From the NCBI RefSeq assembly GCF_002973525.1, contig NZ_PVEN01000016.1, positions 1 through 64,000 of the forward strand: a DNA stretch of 64,000 nucleotides, given 5' to 3'. Origin of the DNA: Paraburkholderia sp. BL21I4N1 (lineage in GTDB: Bacteria > Pseudomonadota > Gammaproteobacteria > Burkholderiales > Burkholderiaceae). The stretch's first letter is position 1. The number at the start of each line of letters is the position of its first letter. The notes under the pieces were generated by a model that saw only the letters and a program-made list of their open reading frames with translations, was not told where the DNA came from and did no database searches. Position numbers and translations under genes: made by a program. Positions 38,435-47,350 of the stretch are shown in pieces.

Positions 38435-40057
38435 TTAAATCGCGCGCATGCCAGACAACGCCATTTCCCCCATTTGCCCGCGCATTTCATCGAAATGTTG
38501 CGTGCGCAACACAGTTTCCGAAATTTCGAAGACGGAAACGGCCTGCTTCAATTGTTGCGTCTGCTGATGCAGCGAAGCTGCCGCCGCCGCAGCCTGTTCG
38601 ACCAGCGCCGCGTTCTGCTGCGTCATCTCATCCATCTGCACGACCGCCTGGTTGACCTGCTCGATCCCCGTGCTCTGCTCGAGCGACGACGCGCTGATCT
38701 CCGCCATCATCTGCGTGACGCGCGAAATCGATGCGGATACGTTGCTCATCGCCTCGCCGGCATGCTCGACTAGCGTCGAACCGCCCTGAATCTCGGCGAC
38801 CGATTCGCTGATCAGCGTCTTGATTTCCTTCGCCGACTGCGCGCTGCGCTGCGCGAGGCCACGCACCTCGCCGGCTACCACGGCGAAGCCGCGGCCCTGC
38901 TCGCCGGCGCGCGCCGCTTCCACGGCCGCATTCAGCGCCAGAATGTTGGTCTGGAACGCAATGCCGTCGATCACCGAAATGATTTCCGCGATCTTGTCCG
39001 AGCTCTGCGCAATGCCGCGCATCTTGTCGACCACCTGGTTGACCACTTCACTGCCGCGCGAGGTCGCCTCCAGCGCGGTTTCGGCCAGCGCGTTGGCTTC
39101 GCGTGCGTGATCGGCGTTCTGGCGTACGGTGGCGGTCAGCTCTTCCATGCTCGACGCGGTTTCTTCCAGCGAGGCAGCCTGGTTTTCAGTGCGCGCCGAC
39201 AGATCGGCGTTGCCGGTCGCAATTTCGTCGGCGCCGAGGTGAATCGAATCGGCGGATTCACGCACGGTTTGCACCGTGCGCGCGACGCTCGCCTGCATCT
39301 TGGCGAGGCCCGAAAACAGGCGGCCGATTTCGTTGGTGCCGCGCGACGCGATCGGCTGGTCAAGTCGACCCTGCGCGATACGGTCGAAGTGGCGCCCCGC
39401 TTCTTCCAGCGGCGCCACGACGCCGCGACGCAGCGCCGCGTAGACGGCGGCGGTACCCACCACCAGCAGCACCAGAATCGCGATGCTCACGCCGCGGAAC
39501 ATGGCCATGCGCGTATCGATCGAATCGAGCGACGCACGGCTGGCGGCTTTACCGAATTGCACGAAGTTGTGCGACTCGACGAGGTAAGCATCCTGGAACG
39601 ACTGGGTCGGCTGGTCGAGGAACGCCTGAATATTATTGCCATCGAGGAACTGCGCGAGTTCCGTGAGCGCGTCGTGGAGCTTTTTATACCGCTCGGCGAG
39701 CGCGGCGGCGCGCGCACTGTTCTCGTCGCTGGTCTTTTCCGCGCCCATGAAGGCGGCGAAGGATTGATCGGCGGCGGTGAGCTGTTCGCGGGCGTGCTGC
39801 ACGATGTCGGCCGGTTCGCCGCCGCCGCGCACCATCCGCGTACCGGCGCGCGACAGGTTGATTCGCGCATCCATCAGACGCTGGGTCGTTTCATTGACCG
39901 CGTCGACCTGCTTCAACGCGATATTCGACAGATCGCCGACGTCGTCGTGAGTACGCGTGAGCGACCAGAACCCCAATCCCACTGTAACCAGCTGAAAAAC
40001 GCAGAACGCGGCCAGAACACACAACAGGCCGGATGCGACCTTGATCTTGCTGAACAT
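38435..40057 (-). CDS. methyl-accepting chemotaxis protein, four-helix-bundle sensor
   Basis: A 540-residue chemoreceptor of the Tar/Tsr layout. Membrane segment 1 is about 8-30; the periplasmic part (about 32-190) is a helical bundle starting SLTRTHDDVGDLSNIALKQV; membrane segment 2 is about 190-210 (VSIAILVLLVVGTAAVYAAL); then HAMP and signalling domain. The tip carries AFQTNILALNAAVEAARAGE and GRGFAVVAGEVRGLAQRSA; methylation helices include SLEETASSMEELTATV. The ligand is unknown. The ATG at 40057 follows AGGTG and is preferred over a GTG at 40066. A sigma-28-like promoter lies 44 bp upstream. Confidence 0.95.
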   Translation of the reverse strand: MFSKIKVASGLLCVLAAFCVFQLVTVGLGFWSLTRTHDDVGDLSNIALKQVDAVNETTQRLMDARINLSRAGTRMVRGGGEPADIVQHAREQLTAADQSFAAFMGAEKTSDENSARAAALAERYKKLHDALTELAQFLDGNNIQAFLDQPTQSFQDAYLVESHNFVQFGKAASRASLDSIDTRMAMFRGVSIAILVLLVVGTAAVYAALRRGVVAPLEEAGRHFDRIAQGRLDQPIASRGTNEIGRLFSGLAKMQASVARTVQTVRESADSIHLGADEIATGNADLSARTENQAASLEETASSMEELTATVRQNADHAREANALAETALEATSRGSEVVNQVVDKMRGIAQSSDKIAEIISVIDGIAFQTNILALNAAVEAARAGEQGRGFAVVAGEVRGLAQRSAQSAKEIKTLISESVAEIQGGSTLVEHAGEAMSNVSASISRVTQMMAEISASSLEQSTGIEQVNQAVVQMDEMTQQNAALVEQAAAAAASLHQQTQQLKQAVSVFEISETVLRTQHFDEMRGQMGEMALSGMRAI

Positions 40058-40100
40058 CGTGGACACCTGAAAGCAAAGAATGACGGGAGCTACGTCAGGG

Positions 40101-40127
40101 TTAACGGCAACGCCGAAGTTTGCTTGA
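40101..40127 (-). promoter_or_regulatory. putative sigma-28 (FliA) promoter for the chemoreceptor at 40057
   Basis: On the minus strand TCAAGCAA (40127-40120), an 11-bp gap and GCCGTTAA (40108-40101) match the flagellar consensus TAAAGTTT-N11-GCCGATAA with correct spacing and 7 of 8 bases in the -10 element. The same GCCGTTAACCCTGAC occurs before the other chemoreceptor gene. Confidence 0.7.
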
Positions 40128-40325
40128 GATCAATGTCGGCAAAGATCGCCTTACCACCCCTTTTCATCGTCCAACTTCGCAATTCAGGTCATTTTCCGCA
40201 ACAATGCTCCGCCTATCTTTCCGATTCACCTTGACGTGACGCGTAAGCGCTTCCTAGAGTGGGTAGGGACTGCACAGCGCACTCCCGTGCGGACCTCACT
40301 GCGGGCCTTGCCCCAAGGAATCACG

Positions 40326-40760
40326 ATGACCGACCTCCTCGACCGGGCGCGCGGCGCGCTGCATGCCCAGCCGTTCAGCATGCTGCTTGGCGCCGAGTTG
40401 ATGCACACCGCCACGAACGAACTGACGCTGTGTCTGCCTATCCGCGACGAACTGCGGCAACAGCACGGCTTCGTGCATGGCGGTGTCATCAGCTACCTTG
40501 CCGATAACGCGCTGACGTTTGCCGGCGCGCTGTCGCTGGGGCCGAGGGTGGTCACGGGAGAATTCAAGATCAACTATCTGCGTCCGGTGATGAACGGCAC
40601 GCTGATTGCACGGGCCAAGGTGGTGTTCGCGGGACGCACCCAGGCAACCTGTCAATGCAACATCTACGTGATGGACGGCGATCGCGAGAAGCTGGTCGCC
40701 GTGGCGCAGGGCACGATCAACCGCATCGGCGATTCGGGCGAGCACGAGCCGACGGCATAG
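40326..40760 (+). CDS. PaaI-type hotdog-fold thioesterase
   Basis: A 144-residue hotdog protein. HGFVHGGVISYLADNALTFA is the PaaI/4HBT signature, with the catalytic Asp and the HGG turn; TGEFKINYLRPVMNGTLIAR follows. Such enzymes cleave acyl- or aryl-CoA thioesters. The ATG at 40326 follows AAGGAA; the longer frame from 40236 begins with GTG and adds an unrelated 30 residues. It is followed by a bidirectional terminator. Confidence 0.9.
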   Translation: MTDLLDRARGALHAQPFSMLLGAELMHTATNELTLCLPIRDELRQQHGFVHGGVISYLADNALTFAGALSLGPRVVTGEFKINYLRPVMNGTLIARAKVVFAGRTQATCQCNIYVMDGDREKLVAVAQGTINRIGDSGEHEPTA

Positions 40761-40797
40761 GAAACCGTTCTTCCGCACCGATATCGCAATCAATGAC

Positions 40798-40832
40798 AAA
40801 GGCCGTTCCGGCTTGACGCCGGAACGGCCTTT
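40798..40832. terminator. bidirectional terminator (thioesterase / fucose operon)
   Basis: Perfect 15-bp stem AAAGGCCGTTCCGGC / GCCGGAACGGCCTTT with a 5-nt loop (40813-40817). It lies between the + strand thioesterase and the minus-strand operon that ends at 40891, so it can serve both. Confidence 0.88.
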
Positions 40833-40890
40833 CTACTTTCTGGTCACGCTTCTATTCGTGCTGGCAGCGCCAACCCGAAACCTGCGCGAC

Positions 40891-41739
40891 TTACTCCGCC
40901 GCGTAAGTCTTCTGCGTCTGCTCGCCGAGACCTTCGATACCCAGGTGAATCGTCTGTCCCGGCTTCAGGTAAACCGGATTCGGCTTTACACCCATGCCGA
41001 CGCCCGGCGGCGTGCCGGTCGAGATCACGTCACCCGGTTGCAGGCTCATGCACTGCGACACGTACGACACCAGTTTGGCGACGCCGAACACCATCGTCTT
41101 CGTGCTGCCGTTCTGATAACGGTGCCCGTCCACCTCGAGCCACAGGCTCAGATTCTGCGGATCGGCCACTTCGTCGCGTGTAACGACCCACGGACCGATC
41201 GGGCCGAACGTGTCGAAGCCTTTACCCTTATCCCACGTGCCGCCGCGTTCGATCTGCCATTCGCGTTCCGACACGTCGTTGATGACGCAATAACCGGCGA
41301 CGTAGTCGAGCGCGTCGGCTTCGTCGACGTATTTCGCCGCCTTGCCGATCACCACGCCCAGCTCGACTTCCCAATCGGTCTTCTTCGAACCGCGCGGAAT
41401 TTCCACGTCGTCGTTCGGACCGCTGATCGCGCTCGTCCACTTGTTGAAGATGACCGGCTCGGCCGGCACCGGCAGATTCGATTCCGCCGCGTGATCCGCG
41501 TAATTCAGTCCGATGCAGATGAACTTGCCGATCTTGCCGACGCACGGTCCCATGCGCGGATTGCCTTCCACGACCGGCAGCGAAGCCGGATCGAGCGCGC
41601 GCAGTTTCGCGAGACCTTGGTCGGTCAGCGCCGCACCGTCGATATCGGCGATCACGCCGGACAGATCGCGAATCTTGCCTTGCGCGTCGAGCAGGCCCGG
41701 CTTTTCCTGGCCTTTCGGCCCATAACGAAGCAGTTTCAT
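40891..41739 (-). CDS. 2,4-diketo-3-deoxy-L-fuconate hydrolase (FAH family)
   Basis: A 282-residue fumarylacetoacetase-family hydrolase. GKFICIGLNYADHAAESN, DWEVELGVVIGKAAKYV (metal-binding Glu residues) and VISTGTPPGVGMG are the family motifs. In the oxidative L-fucose route it splits 2,4-diketo-3-deoxy-L-fuconate to pyruvate and L-lactate. The reaction is assigned from the operon: dehydrogenase, lactonase, dehydratase and SDR genes precede it on the same strand. AGGAAAG lies before the ATG. It is the last gene of the operon. Alone, the sequence could also be read as another acylpyruvase. Confidence 0.85.
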   Translation of the reverse strand: MKLLRYGPKGQEKPGLLDAQGKIRDLSGVIADIDGAALTDQGLAKLRALDPASLPVVEGNPRMGPCVGKIGKFICIGLNYADHAAESNLPVPAEPVIFNKWTSAISGPNDDVEIPRGSKKTDWEVELGVVIGKAAKYVDEADALDYVAGYCVINDVSEREWQIERGGTWDKGKGFDTFGPIGPWVVTRDEVADPQNLSLWLEVDGHRYQNGSTKTMVFGVAKLVSYVSQCMSLQPGDVISTGTPPGVGMGVKPNPVYLKPGQTIHLGIEGLGEQTQKTYAAE

Positions 41740-41810
41740 CGTTGCACTTTCCTATCGTTCAAGGGTGTTCGGTTCGTCAATCCGTGCGTGTCGGTGTGTG
41801 TCCGTTTGCG

Positions 41811-42554
41811 TCAGTTCGACCAGCCGCCGTCGATCACGTGCGCGTGGCCCGTGGTGAACGACGATTCGTCGGACGCGAGATACAGCGCCAACGCGGCGAT
41901 TTCTTCCGGCTTGCCGATGCGGCCCATCGGCTGACGCGCGACGAAGGCGGCTTGCACGGCGTCCAGCGTCGCGCCCTGCGCCTGAGCCTGCGCGACGATT
42001 CGCTGTTCGAGCGACGGCGAAGCGACCGTTCCCGGGCAAATCGCGTTACAGCGTACACCACGCGTGATGAAGTCCGCCGCGACCGACTTGGTCAAACCGA
42101 TCACCGCCGCCTTCGACGCGCTGTACGCAAAGCGGTTCGGCACGCCCTTCACGCTCGACGCCGCCGACGACATATTGATGATAGACCCGCCGCCTTTCTC
42201 CAGCATGGCCGGCAGGAACGCGCGGATCATCCGGTACATGGCTTTCGCGTTGAGGTCGAAGGCGAAGTCCCAATCCTCTTCGCTGCATTCGAGAATATTG
42301 CCCGCATGCACGAAGCCCGCGCAGTTGAACAGCACGTCGATCGGGCCGAGTTCGGCGGCCAGCGCCGTGATCGCCGCGCCGTCGAGCACGTCGAGCCGAC
42401 GCGCTTCGACCGGCTTACCGGCGAGCCCGTCGATGCGGATATCCGTCGCGATCACGCGTGCGCCTTCGCGTGCGAACAGTTCGGCGGTAGCGAGGCCAAT
42501 GCCTTGTCCCGCCGCGGTAATCAGGGCCGTCTTGCCAGCCAGTCTTTGTGTCAT
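41811..42554 (-). CDS. 2-keto-3-deoxy-L-fuconate dehydrogenase (SDR family)
   Basis: A 247-residue classical short-chain dehydrogenase. NAD-binding TAAGQGIG near the start, acidic Asp in ATDIRIDG (NAD preference), NCAG, and the active site Ser-Tyr-Lys in INMSSAASSVKG and YSASKAAV. It should oxidise 2-keto-3-deoxy-L-fuconate at C4 to the 2,4-diketo acid. The role comes from context; the early TAAGQGIGLATAELFAREGA stretch resembles known KDF dehydrogenases. GGAG before the ATG. It lies 71 bp before the hydrolase gene. Confidence 0.87.
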   Translation of the reverse strand: MTQRLAGKTALITAAGQGIGLATAELFAREGARVIATDIRIDGLAGKPVEARRLDVLDGAAITALAAELGPIDVLFNCAGFVHAGNILECSEEDWDFAFDLNAKAMYRMIRAFLPAMLEKGGGSIINMSSAASSVKGVPNRFAYSASKAAVIGLTKSVAADFITRGVRCNAICPGTVASPSLEQRIVAQAQAQGATLDAVQAAFVARQPMGRIGKPEEIAALALYLASDESSFTTGHAHVIDGGWSN

Positions 42555-42600
42555 CTACGACTCCAGTTGAATGGGCTTGTCTCGTGTTTGCTTCGTCAGT

Positions 42601-43431
42601 TCATAAGCGGTAAAACGCCGTGGCATTGCCGCCGAACACCGCTTCGCGTTCGTCGTCGCTCAACGACGCGAGCAAGGTGGTCGCCACCGAATGCCACAGC
42701 AAATAATCGCCGTTCAGATCGAGCACCGGCCAGTCGCTGCCCCACATCAGGCGCGTCGGACCGAACGACTTCAGCAGATGCTCGACGTAGGGCCGCAACG
42801 TATCTTCGGTCCACCCAAGCGACGCCTCGGTGACGAGGCCCGACAGCTTGCATTGCACGTTCGGCAAGGCCGCCAGCCGGGTGATCGCGTCGCTCCAGGC
42901 TGCGTAGCCCGCGCGGCCGTAGCGTATCGGCGGCTTCGCGCCATGATCGACCACGATGCGCAGCGCGGGAAAACGCGTCGCGAAGGTCTCGAAATGCTCG
43001 ACATGGCGGGCGTAAATCAACGCGTCGAAAGTCAGGTCGTGCGCGATCAGGGCTTCGATCGCCGGCGCGAGATCGGGGTTCGCGATCCACGTATCGTCCG
43101 GTAAATCCTGCAGCATCGGCCGCACGCCTTTGAACTTCGACTCGTGCGCGAGCGCGTCGATCAGCGCGGGCGCGGTGGGCAACAGCAACGGCACCCAGCC
43201 GACCACCCCGGCAATGGACGGCTCATGGCGCGCCACGTCCAGCAGATAACGCGTTTCGTCGAGGGTCGGTGCCGCCTGCACCACCACGGTCCGTTCGATG
43301 CCCGCGCGTTCGCGCAACGGTTTGAGATCCGCCGGTCCGAACGGCCGGTACAACAGCTTCAGTTCCGGCGTCAGCCACTCGTAGTCACCGCGAGCGGGGT
43401 CCCAATAGTGCTGGTGGGCATCGATAGCCAT
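42601..43431 (-). CDS. L-fucono-1,5-lactonase (amidohydrolase family)
   Basis: A 276-residue TIM-barrel hydrolase of the COG3618 lactonase group. The opening MAIDAHQHYWDPARGDYEWL holds the H-x-H and YxW motifs of sugar lactonases; VVDHGAKPPI and MWGSDWPVLDLNGDY give the later His and Asp. It opens L-fucono-lactone to L-fuconate. The start at 43431 is the ATG right before the H-x-H strand; the upstream 42 codons lie in the neighbouring gene and are out of character. It begins 7 bp after the aldo-keto reductase stop. Confidence 0.88.
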   Translation of the reverse strand: MAIDAHQHYWDPARGDYEWLTPELKLLYRPFGPADLKPLRERAGIERTVVVQAAPTLDETRYLLDVARHEPSIAGVVGWVPLLLPTAPALIDALAHESKFKGVRPMLQDLPDDTWIANPDLAPAIEALIAHDLTFDALIYARHVEHFETFATRFPALRIVVDHGAKPPIRYGRAGYAAWSDAITRLAALPNVQCKLSGLVTEASLGWTEDTLRPYVEHLLKSFGPTRLMWGSDWPVLDLNGDYLLWHSVATTLLASLSDDEREAVFGGNATAFYRL

Positions 43432-43438
43432 CGTCAGA

Positions 43439-44479
43439 TTAGTCCTCGGGCGCGGGCGCGCGGCTGTCGAGCAAGCCTTCGCCGCGCAACGCGGACCACA
43501 ACGCGGCGGGGATCGGCTGCTCGAACGACGCGACGTTCTCGCGCAATTCGTCGGCACTGCGCGCGCCGGTCAACACGGTGGCGACCGCCGGGTGCGCATA
43601 CGGAAACTGCAAGGCAGCAGCAGCAAGCGGCACGCCATGGGCTCGGCACACTGCTTCCAGCCGCGCGACGCGCTCGATCACTTCGCGCGGCGCTGTGCCG
43701 TAGTTGAATTTCAGATCGCCCTCGACGCCGCGCGCCAGAATGCCCGAGTTGAACGCGCCGCCTAACAGGATGCTGACGCCGCGCGTTTCACAGGCGGGCA
43801 ACAGGTCGTCGAGTGTGGTCTGCTCAAGAAGCGTATAACGGCCCGCGAGCAGCGCGCAATCGATATCGAACTCGGCCATCGCATCAAGTATTACCGCGCC
43901 TTCGTTGACACCGAGCCCGACGGCTTTGATCGCACCCGACGAGCGCAGTGTGTCCAGCGCACGGAAGCCGCCGCCTTCAGTCAATTGCCGCCAGTAGTAG
44001 GGATGCTTGTCGCCATGCGTCATGCGGCCAATGTCATGCACCAGCAGCATGTCGATCTCGACAATGCCGAGGCGTTGCTGACTATCTTCGAACGACCGCA
44101 GAATGCCGTCGTGCGTGTAGTCGTAGATCGCTTCGAAGGGCAGTGGGTTTTGCCAGCCTTCCTTGTCGTCGAACGGCGTGGTGCGCGGCACAAAGCGGCG
44201 CCCCACCTTGGTGGACAACACGTATTCGCTGCGTGGATAGCGACGCAACACGTCGCCCAGACGATGCTCGGCCTTCGTGTTGCCATAGTGCGGCGCGGTG
44301 TCGAAATAGCGCACACCGGCGTCCCACGCGGCGGCAATGGTTGCGTGGGCTTCTTCGTCGGACAGGTCGCGGTAAAGGCCGCCGAGCGGCGCCGTGCCGA
44401 GTCCCAAGCCACTCACTTGCAGCGCACCGCGACCGATGCGGCGCCGCTGCCCGATCTTCGAACCGATCGTTGCCGTCAT
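43439..44479 (-). CDS. L-fucose dehydrogenase (aldo-keto reductase)
   Basis: A 346-residue aldo-keto reductase of the D-threo-aldose 1-dehydrogenase (L-fucose/L-galactose dehydrogenase) group. GLGLGTAPLGGLYRDLSDEE is typical of it. The catalytic tetrad is visible: Asp and Tyr in RYFDTAPHYG, Lys in LSTKVGR, His in LLVHDIGR. It oxidises L-fucose at C1 to the lactone with NAD(P). L-galactose or D-arabinose may also be used. The ATG at 44479 follows CAGGAGA. The gap to the upstream dehydratase gene (107 bp) has a GCGGGC/GCCCGC hairpin at 44515-44533. Confidence 0.88.
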   Translation of the reverse strand: MTATIGSKIGQRRRIGRGALQVSGLGLGTAPLGGLYRDLSDEEAHATIAAAWDAGVRYFDTAPHYGNTKAEHRLGDVLRRYPRSEYVLSTKVGRRFVPRTTPFDDKEGWQNPLPFEAIYDYTHDGILRSFEDSQQRLGIVEIDMLLVHDIGRMTHGDKHPYYWRQLTEGGGFRALDTLRSSGAIKAVGLGVNEGAVILDAMAEFDIDCALLAGRYTLLEQTTLDDLLPACETRGVSILLGGAFNSGILARGVEGDLKFNYGTAPREVIERVARLEAVCRAHGVPLAAAALQFPYAHPAVATVLTGARSADELRENVASFEQPIPAALWSALRGEGLLDSRAPAPED

Positions 44480-44586
44480 GGAGCGCGTCTCCTGTTTTTT
44501 ACGTTTTAACATGCGCGGGCGAGATTTGCCCGCTGCTTGGCTGGCCTGCGAGAGGTGACCACGTTGCAGGGCGGGTTGGCGGTCGT

Positions 44587-45897
44587 TCAGTGCGATTCGA
44601 TCGCGACGACCCGATGTGCCAGCGCAGCGCCCGACGGCAGACACGCAGGCCCAACCGGCTCGAACGTCTTGTAAGTCAGGATGAACTCCTGATGTCCCAG
44701 CATCTCCGATTTCGACGCCGTGCCGCGCGACACCGCGACCGTTTGCTCGAACACTTCGCGGCCCACTTCGTCGAGCGTGCCGCGGCCTTCGAGTATCCGG
44801 CCCGCGTCGACGTCCATGTCGCCCGCGAGATTGCGATACGTCGCGGGATTCGCGCACACCTTGATCACCGGCGAGATCGGCGAGCCGACCACCGAGCCGC
44901 GTCCGGTGGTGAACAGAATCACATGCGCGCCGCAAGCGATCAGCTCGCCGATTTCCGCGTTGTCGCTAATGTTGGGAAAGCCGAAGCGCGGCTCGCCGTC
45001 CGGCACCACGTCGAGCAGATAGAGGCCGCCGGTCGGCGGAATGTCGCCGGGTTTGATAATGCCGACAATCGGCGACGCTCCGCTTTTCGCGTATGCGCCC
45101 AACGATTTTTCTTCTTGCGTGGTGAGCCCGCCGTCCGCATTGCCGACCGCGAAACTGCCGTGGCCGAGTATCGAGTAATAGCGCGCCGCCTTCGCGACGC
45201 AGGCGACGATTTCTTCGCCGAGTTCCGGCCGCGCCGCGCGCGTTTTCATATGAAACTCGCAGCCCACCAGTTCGCCGGTTTCTTCGAAGATACAGGTTGC
45301 GCCCGCATCGATCAGATGATCGAAAGCGCGGCCGACCGCCGGGTTCGCCGTGATACCGCTGGTGCCGTCCGAGCCGCCGCAAATCGTGCCGATCACCAGT
45401 TCGCTCAGCGCCATCGGCACTTTCGGTTGCGCGGCGAGTTGCTCGCGCACGCCGCGAATCCAGTCGACGCCATATTGAATCGTGCTGCGCGTGCCGCCCT
45501 TCTCCTGGATCGTCAGCACTTCGACCGGACGGCCGCTCGCGCGCACCGCGTCGACCAGATAATGCTTGTTCATGCTCTCGCAACCGAGCGACACGAACAG
45601 CACGGCGCCCACGTTGGGATGCGTGGTCAACCGTTCGAGCATGGTCTCGGCATAGCTGTTCGGATAGCAGCCGGGAAAGCCGATCAGATGAACCGGCGGT
45701 TCGTGTTCGGCGGAAGGATCGTCGAACGCGTCGAGCGGCGCGCGGAACTGCGTGACGATTTCACGCGCCACGTGATGCGCGCATTCAACCAGATACGCCA
45801 CCGCCACCACATTGCGGATGCCCTTTCGGCCGTCATTGCGCGGATAGCCTTGCAGCATCGGCGGCGCGCCGGCGGGTGCTACGGAAATGTCAGTCAT
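44587..45897 (-). CDS. UxaA-type sugar-acid dehydratase, large (catalytic) subunit
   Basis: A 436-residue protein of the altronate/galactarate dehydratase C-terminal family (UxaA/GarD). It opens with GYPRNDGRKGIRNVVAVAYL and contains HLIGFPGCYPNS, VLFVSLGCESMN, LVIGTICGGSDGTSGITANP and LFTTGRGSVVGSPISPVIKV, the usual Cys and Gly motifs. It should dehydrate a sugar acid to a 2-keto-3-deoxy acid, here probably L-fuconate. It is half of a split enzyme: the small SAF subunit is the next gene upstream (42 bp). The common L-fuconate dehydratase is an enolase-superfamily enzyme, so this is a different family for the same step. Confidence 0.87.
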   Translation of the reverse strand: MTDISVAPAGAPPMLQGYPRNDGRKGIRNVVAVAYLVECAHHVAREIVTQFRAPLDAFDDPSAEHEPPVHLIGFPGCYPNSYAETMLERLTTHPNVGAVLFVSLGCESMNKHYLVDAVRASGRPVEVLTIQEKGGTRSTIQYGVDWIRGVREQLAAQPKVPMALSELVIGTICGGSDGTSGITANPAVGRAFDHLIDAGATCIFEETGELVGCEFHMKTRAARPELGEEIVACVAKAARYYSILGHGSFAVGNADGGLTTQEEKSLGAYAKSGASPIVGIIKPGDIPPTGGLYLLDVVPDGEPRFGFPNISDNAEIGELIACGAHVILFTTGRGSVVGSPISPVIKVCANPATYRNLAGDMDVDAGRILEGRGTLDEVGREVFEQTVAVSRGTASKSEMLGHQEFILTYKTFEPVGPACLPSGAALAHRVVAIESH

Positions 45898-45939
45898 GAT
45901 CGTTCCAGCGCGGCGCAAGGCCACGTCGTTGTGCCCGTT

Positions 45940-46269
45940 TCAGTGATGGACGAACTCGTGGCCCGCGTCGTGGGTATAGGTCGGCAGGTAGTCGCTTTCG
46001 AGGTTGTGCGTATGCAGATGCGCGCCACGCGCCACCGCTTCCGTCACATGACCGATCACCGCGCCGTAGCGCAGCACCTTGTCGTCTTTCGCGAGAGGAT
46101 GACGCGCGACCTTGTGACCGAGTTCGATGGTTTTGGCGAGCGTCACGCGTTCGCCTTCTATTTCAACCGGCGTGCCCGCGTCGAGACGCGCCGCCGCGAT
46201 CAGGCAGTTGTCAGCGGGACTAAGCAGGATCAAACGAGGATCGGTTTGCACGGACTGGCGGGTCGTCAA
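45940..46269 (-). CDS. UxaA-type dehydratase, small SAF-domain subunit
   Basis: A 109-residue protein matching the SAF domain that forms the N-terminus of single-chain UxaA. LLSPADNCLIAAARLDAGTP, IELGHKVARHPLAKDDKVLR and YGAVIGHVTEAVARGAHLHT are the recognisable parts; HTHNLES resembles the UxaA segment before its C-terminal domain. It should assemble with the large subunit encoded downstream. The start is TTG (46269) with GGAG eight bases upstream. It begins 25 bp after the sugar permease gene. Confidence 0.87.
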   Translation of the reverse strand: MTTRQSVQTDPRLILLSPADNCLIAAARLDAGTPVEIEGERVTLAKTIELGHKVARHPLAKDDKVLRYGAVIGHVTEAVARGAHLHTHNLESDYLPTYTHDAGHEFVHH

Positions 46270-46294
46270 ATGAGTTCTCCGGATAACGTGCGCA

Positions 46295-47350
46295 TCAGTT
46301 CTGACCTTCGCCGCTGGCGATCCGCGCCACCATCAGCGAGCCCAGAATGATCGCGCCGTAAATGGCCTGAATCCAGAACGACGGCACCTGCGCGAGCGTC
46401 AGCAGGTTCTGCACGACGCCGAGCAGCAACACACCGGTGAGCGCGCCGAACATCGTGCCCTTGCCGCCGTCGAGTGAAATACCGCCGATCACCGCCGCCG
46501 CGAACACCGTGAAGATCATGCCGTTGCCCTGGTTCGCGTTGATCGCGCCGACGTAGCCGGTCACGATCAAGCCGCCGACCGAGGCCAGCATACTGCCGAG
46601 CACGAATACGCCCCACGTGATGCGCTCGACGCGAATTCCCGCCGCGCGCGCCGCCTCCGGATTGCCGCCGATCGCGTACAGCGCGCGGCCCAGGCGGTGA
46701 TAGCGCAATACGAACGCAGCGATCGCGAAGGCCACCGCCGCGAGCCACACAGACAACGGCAGTCCGAACACGATGGTGGTGGCGAGCGAGAAGAACGCCG
46801 GCGGCATATCGAACAGCGTGCCGCCCTTGGTCGCGCCGACCAGCATGCCGCGCAGCACGATCAGCATGGCCAGCGTGACGATGAACGCGTTCAGCCGCAA
46901 GCGCACGACCAGGAAGCCGTTGATCAAACCGATCACTGCGCCCACCGCCACGATGGCGAGCAGGCCGACCGCCGCCGGCCATTGCGTACCGAAGCCGGCG
47001 GACGCGGCCGGCATGACCAGCATCGCGCCGACGGCGGGCGCGATGCCCACGGTCGACTCGAGCGACAGATCGAACTTGCCGGTCAACACGATCAACGATT
47101 CCGCGAGCACCACCAGCGCGAGCGCCGCCGACGCCCCCAGCACGCTGATCAGATTCGCCTTCGTCAGAAAACTGGGGCTGACGAACGCGCCGATCACCAG
47201 CAGCAACGCGAGCGCAGGCAGCAAGGCCAGTTCACGCAACCGCGCGAGTTCGGAACGCGCGCGTTTGCCGCGTGTCGCGGCGGCCACAGCCTGCGTCGAC
47301 CCCGAGGCCGACGCTGTGCTGAATGCGGGACTGGGCACACTATTCTTCAT
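46295..47350 (-). CDS. sugar ABC transporter permease, RbsC type
   Basis: A 351-residue inner-membrane permease with 8-10 hydrophobic segments. FDLSLESTVGIAPAVGAML, IGLINGFLVVRLRLNAFIVT, YAIGGNPEAARAAGIRVERI and GAINANQGNGMIFTVFAAAV are hallmarks of the ribose/xylose/fucose permease family. It works as a dimer with the ATPase and the binding protein encoded upstream. The ATG at 47350 (GAAGGAG upstream) overlaps the ATPase gene by 11 bp. A TTG at 47368 is a less likely start. Confidence 0.92.
   Translation of the reverse strand: MKNSVPSPAFSTASASGSTQAVAAATRGKRARSELARLRELALLPALALLLVIGAFVSPSFLTKANLISVLGASAALALVVLAESLIVLTGKFDLSLESTVGIAPAVGAMLVMPAASAGFGTQWPAAVGLLAIVAVGAVIGLINGFLVVRLRLNAFIVTLAMLIVLRGMLVGATKGGTLFDMPPAFFSLATTIVFGLPLSVWLAAVAFAIAAFVLRYHRLGRALYAIGGNPEAARAAGIRVERITWGVFVLGSMLASVGGLIVTGYVGAINANQGNGMIFTVFAAAVIGGISLDGGKGTMFGALTGVLLLGVVQNLLTLAQVPSFWIQAIYGAIILGSLMVARIASGEGQN

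Noticed and set aside
43948..46350. 800-codon + strand open frame across the fucose operon
   Set aside because: It runs antisense through three recognisable enzyme genes and is Arg-rich without motifs; a shadow.
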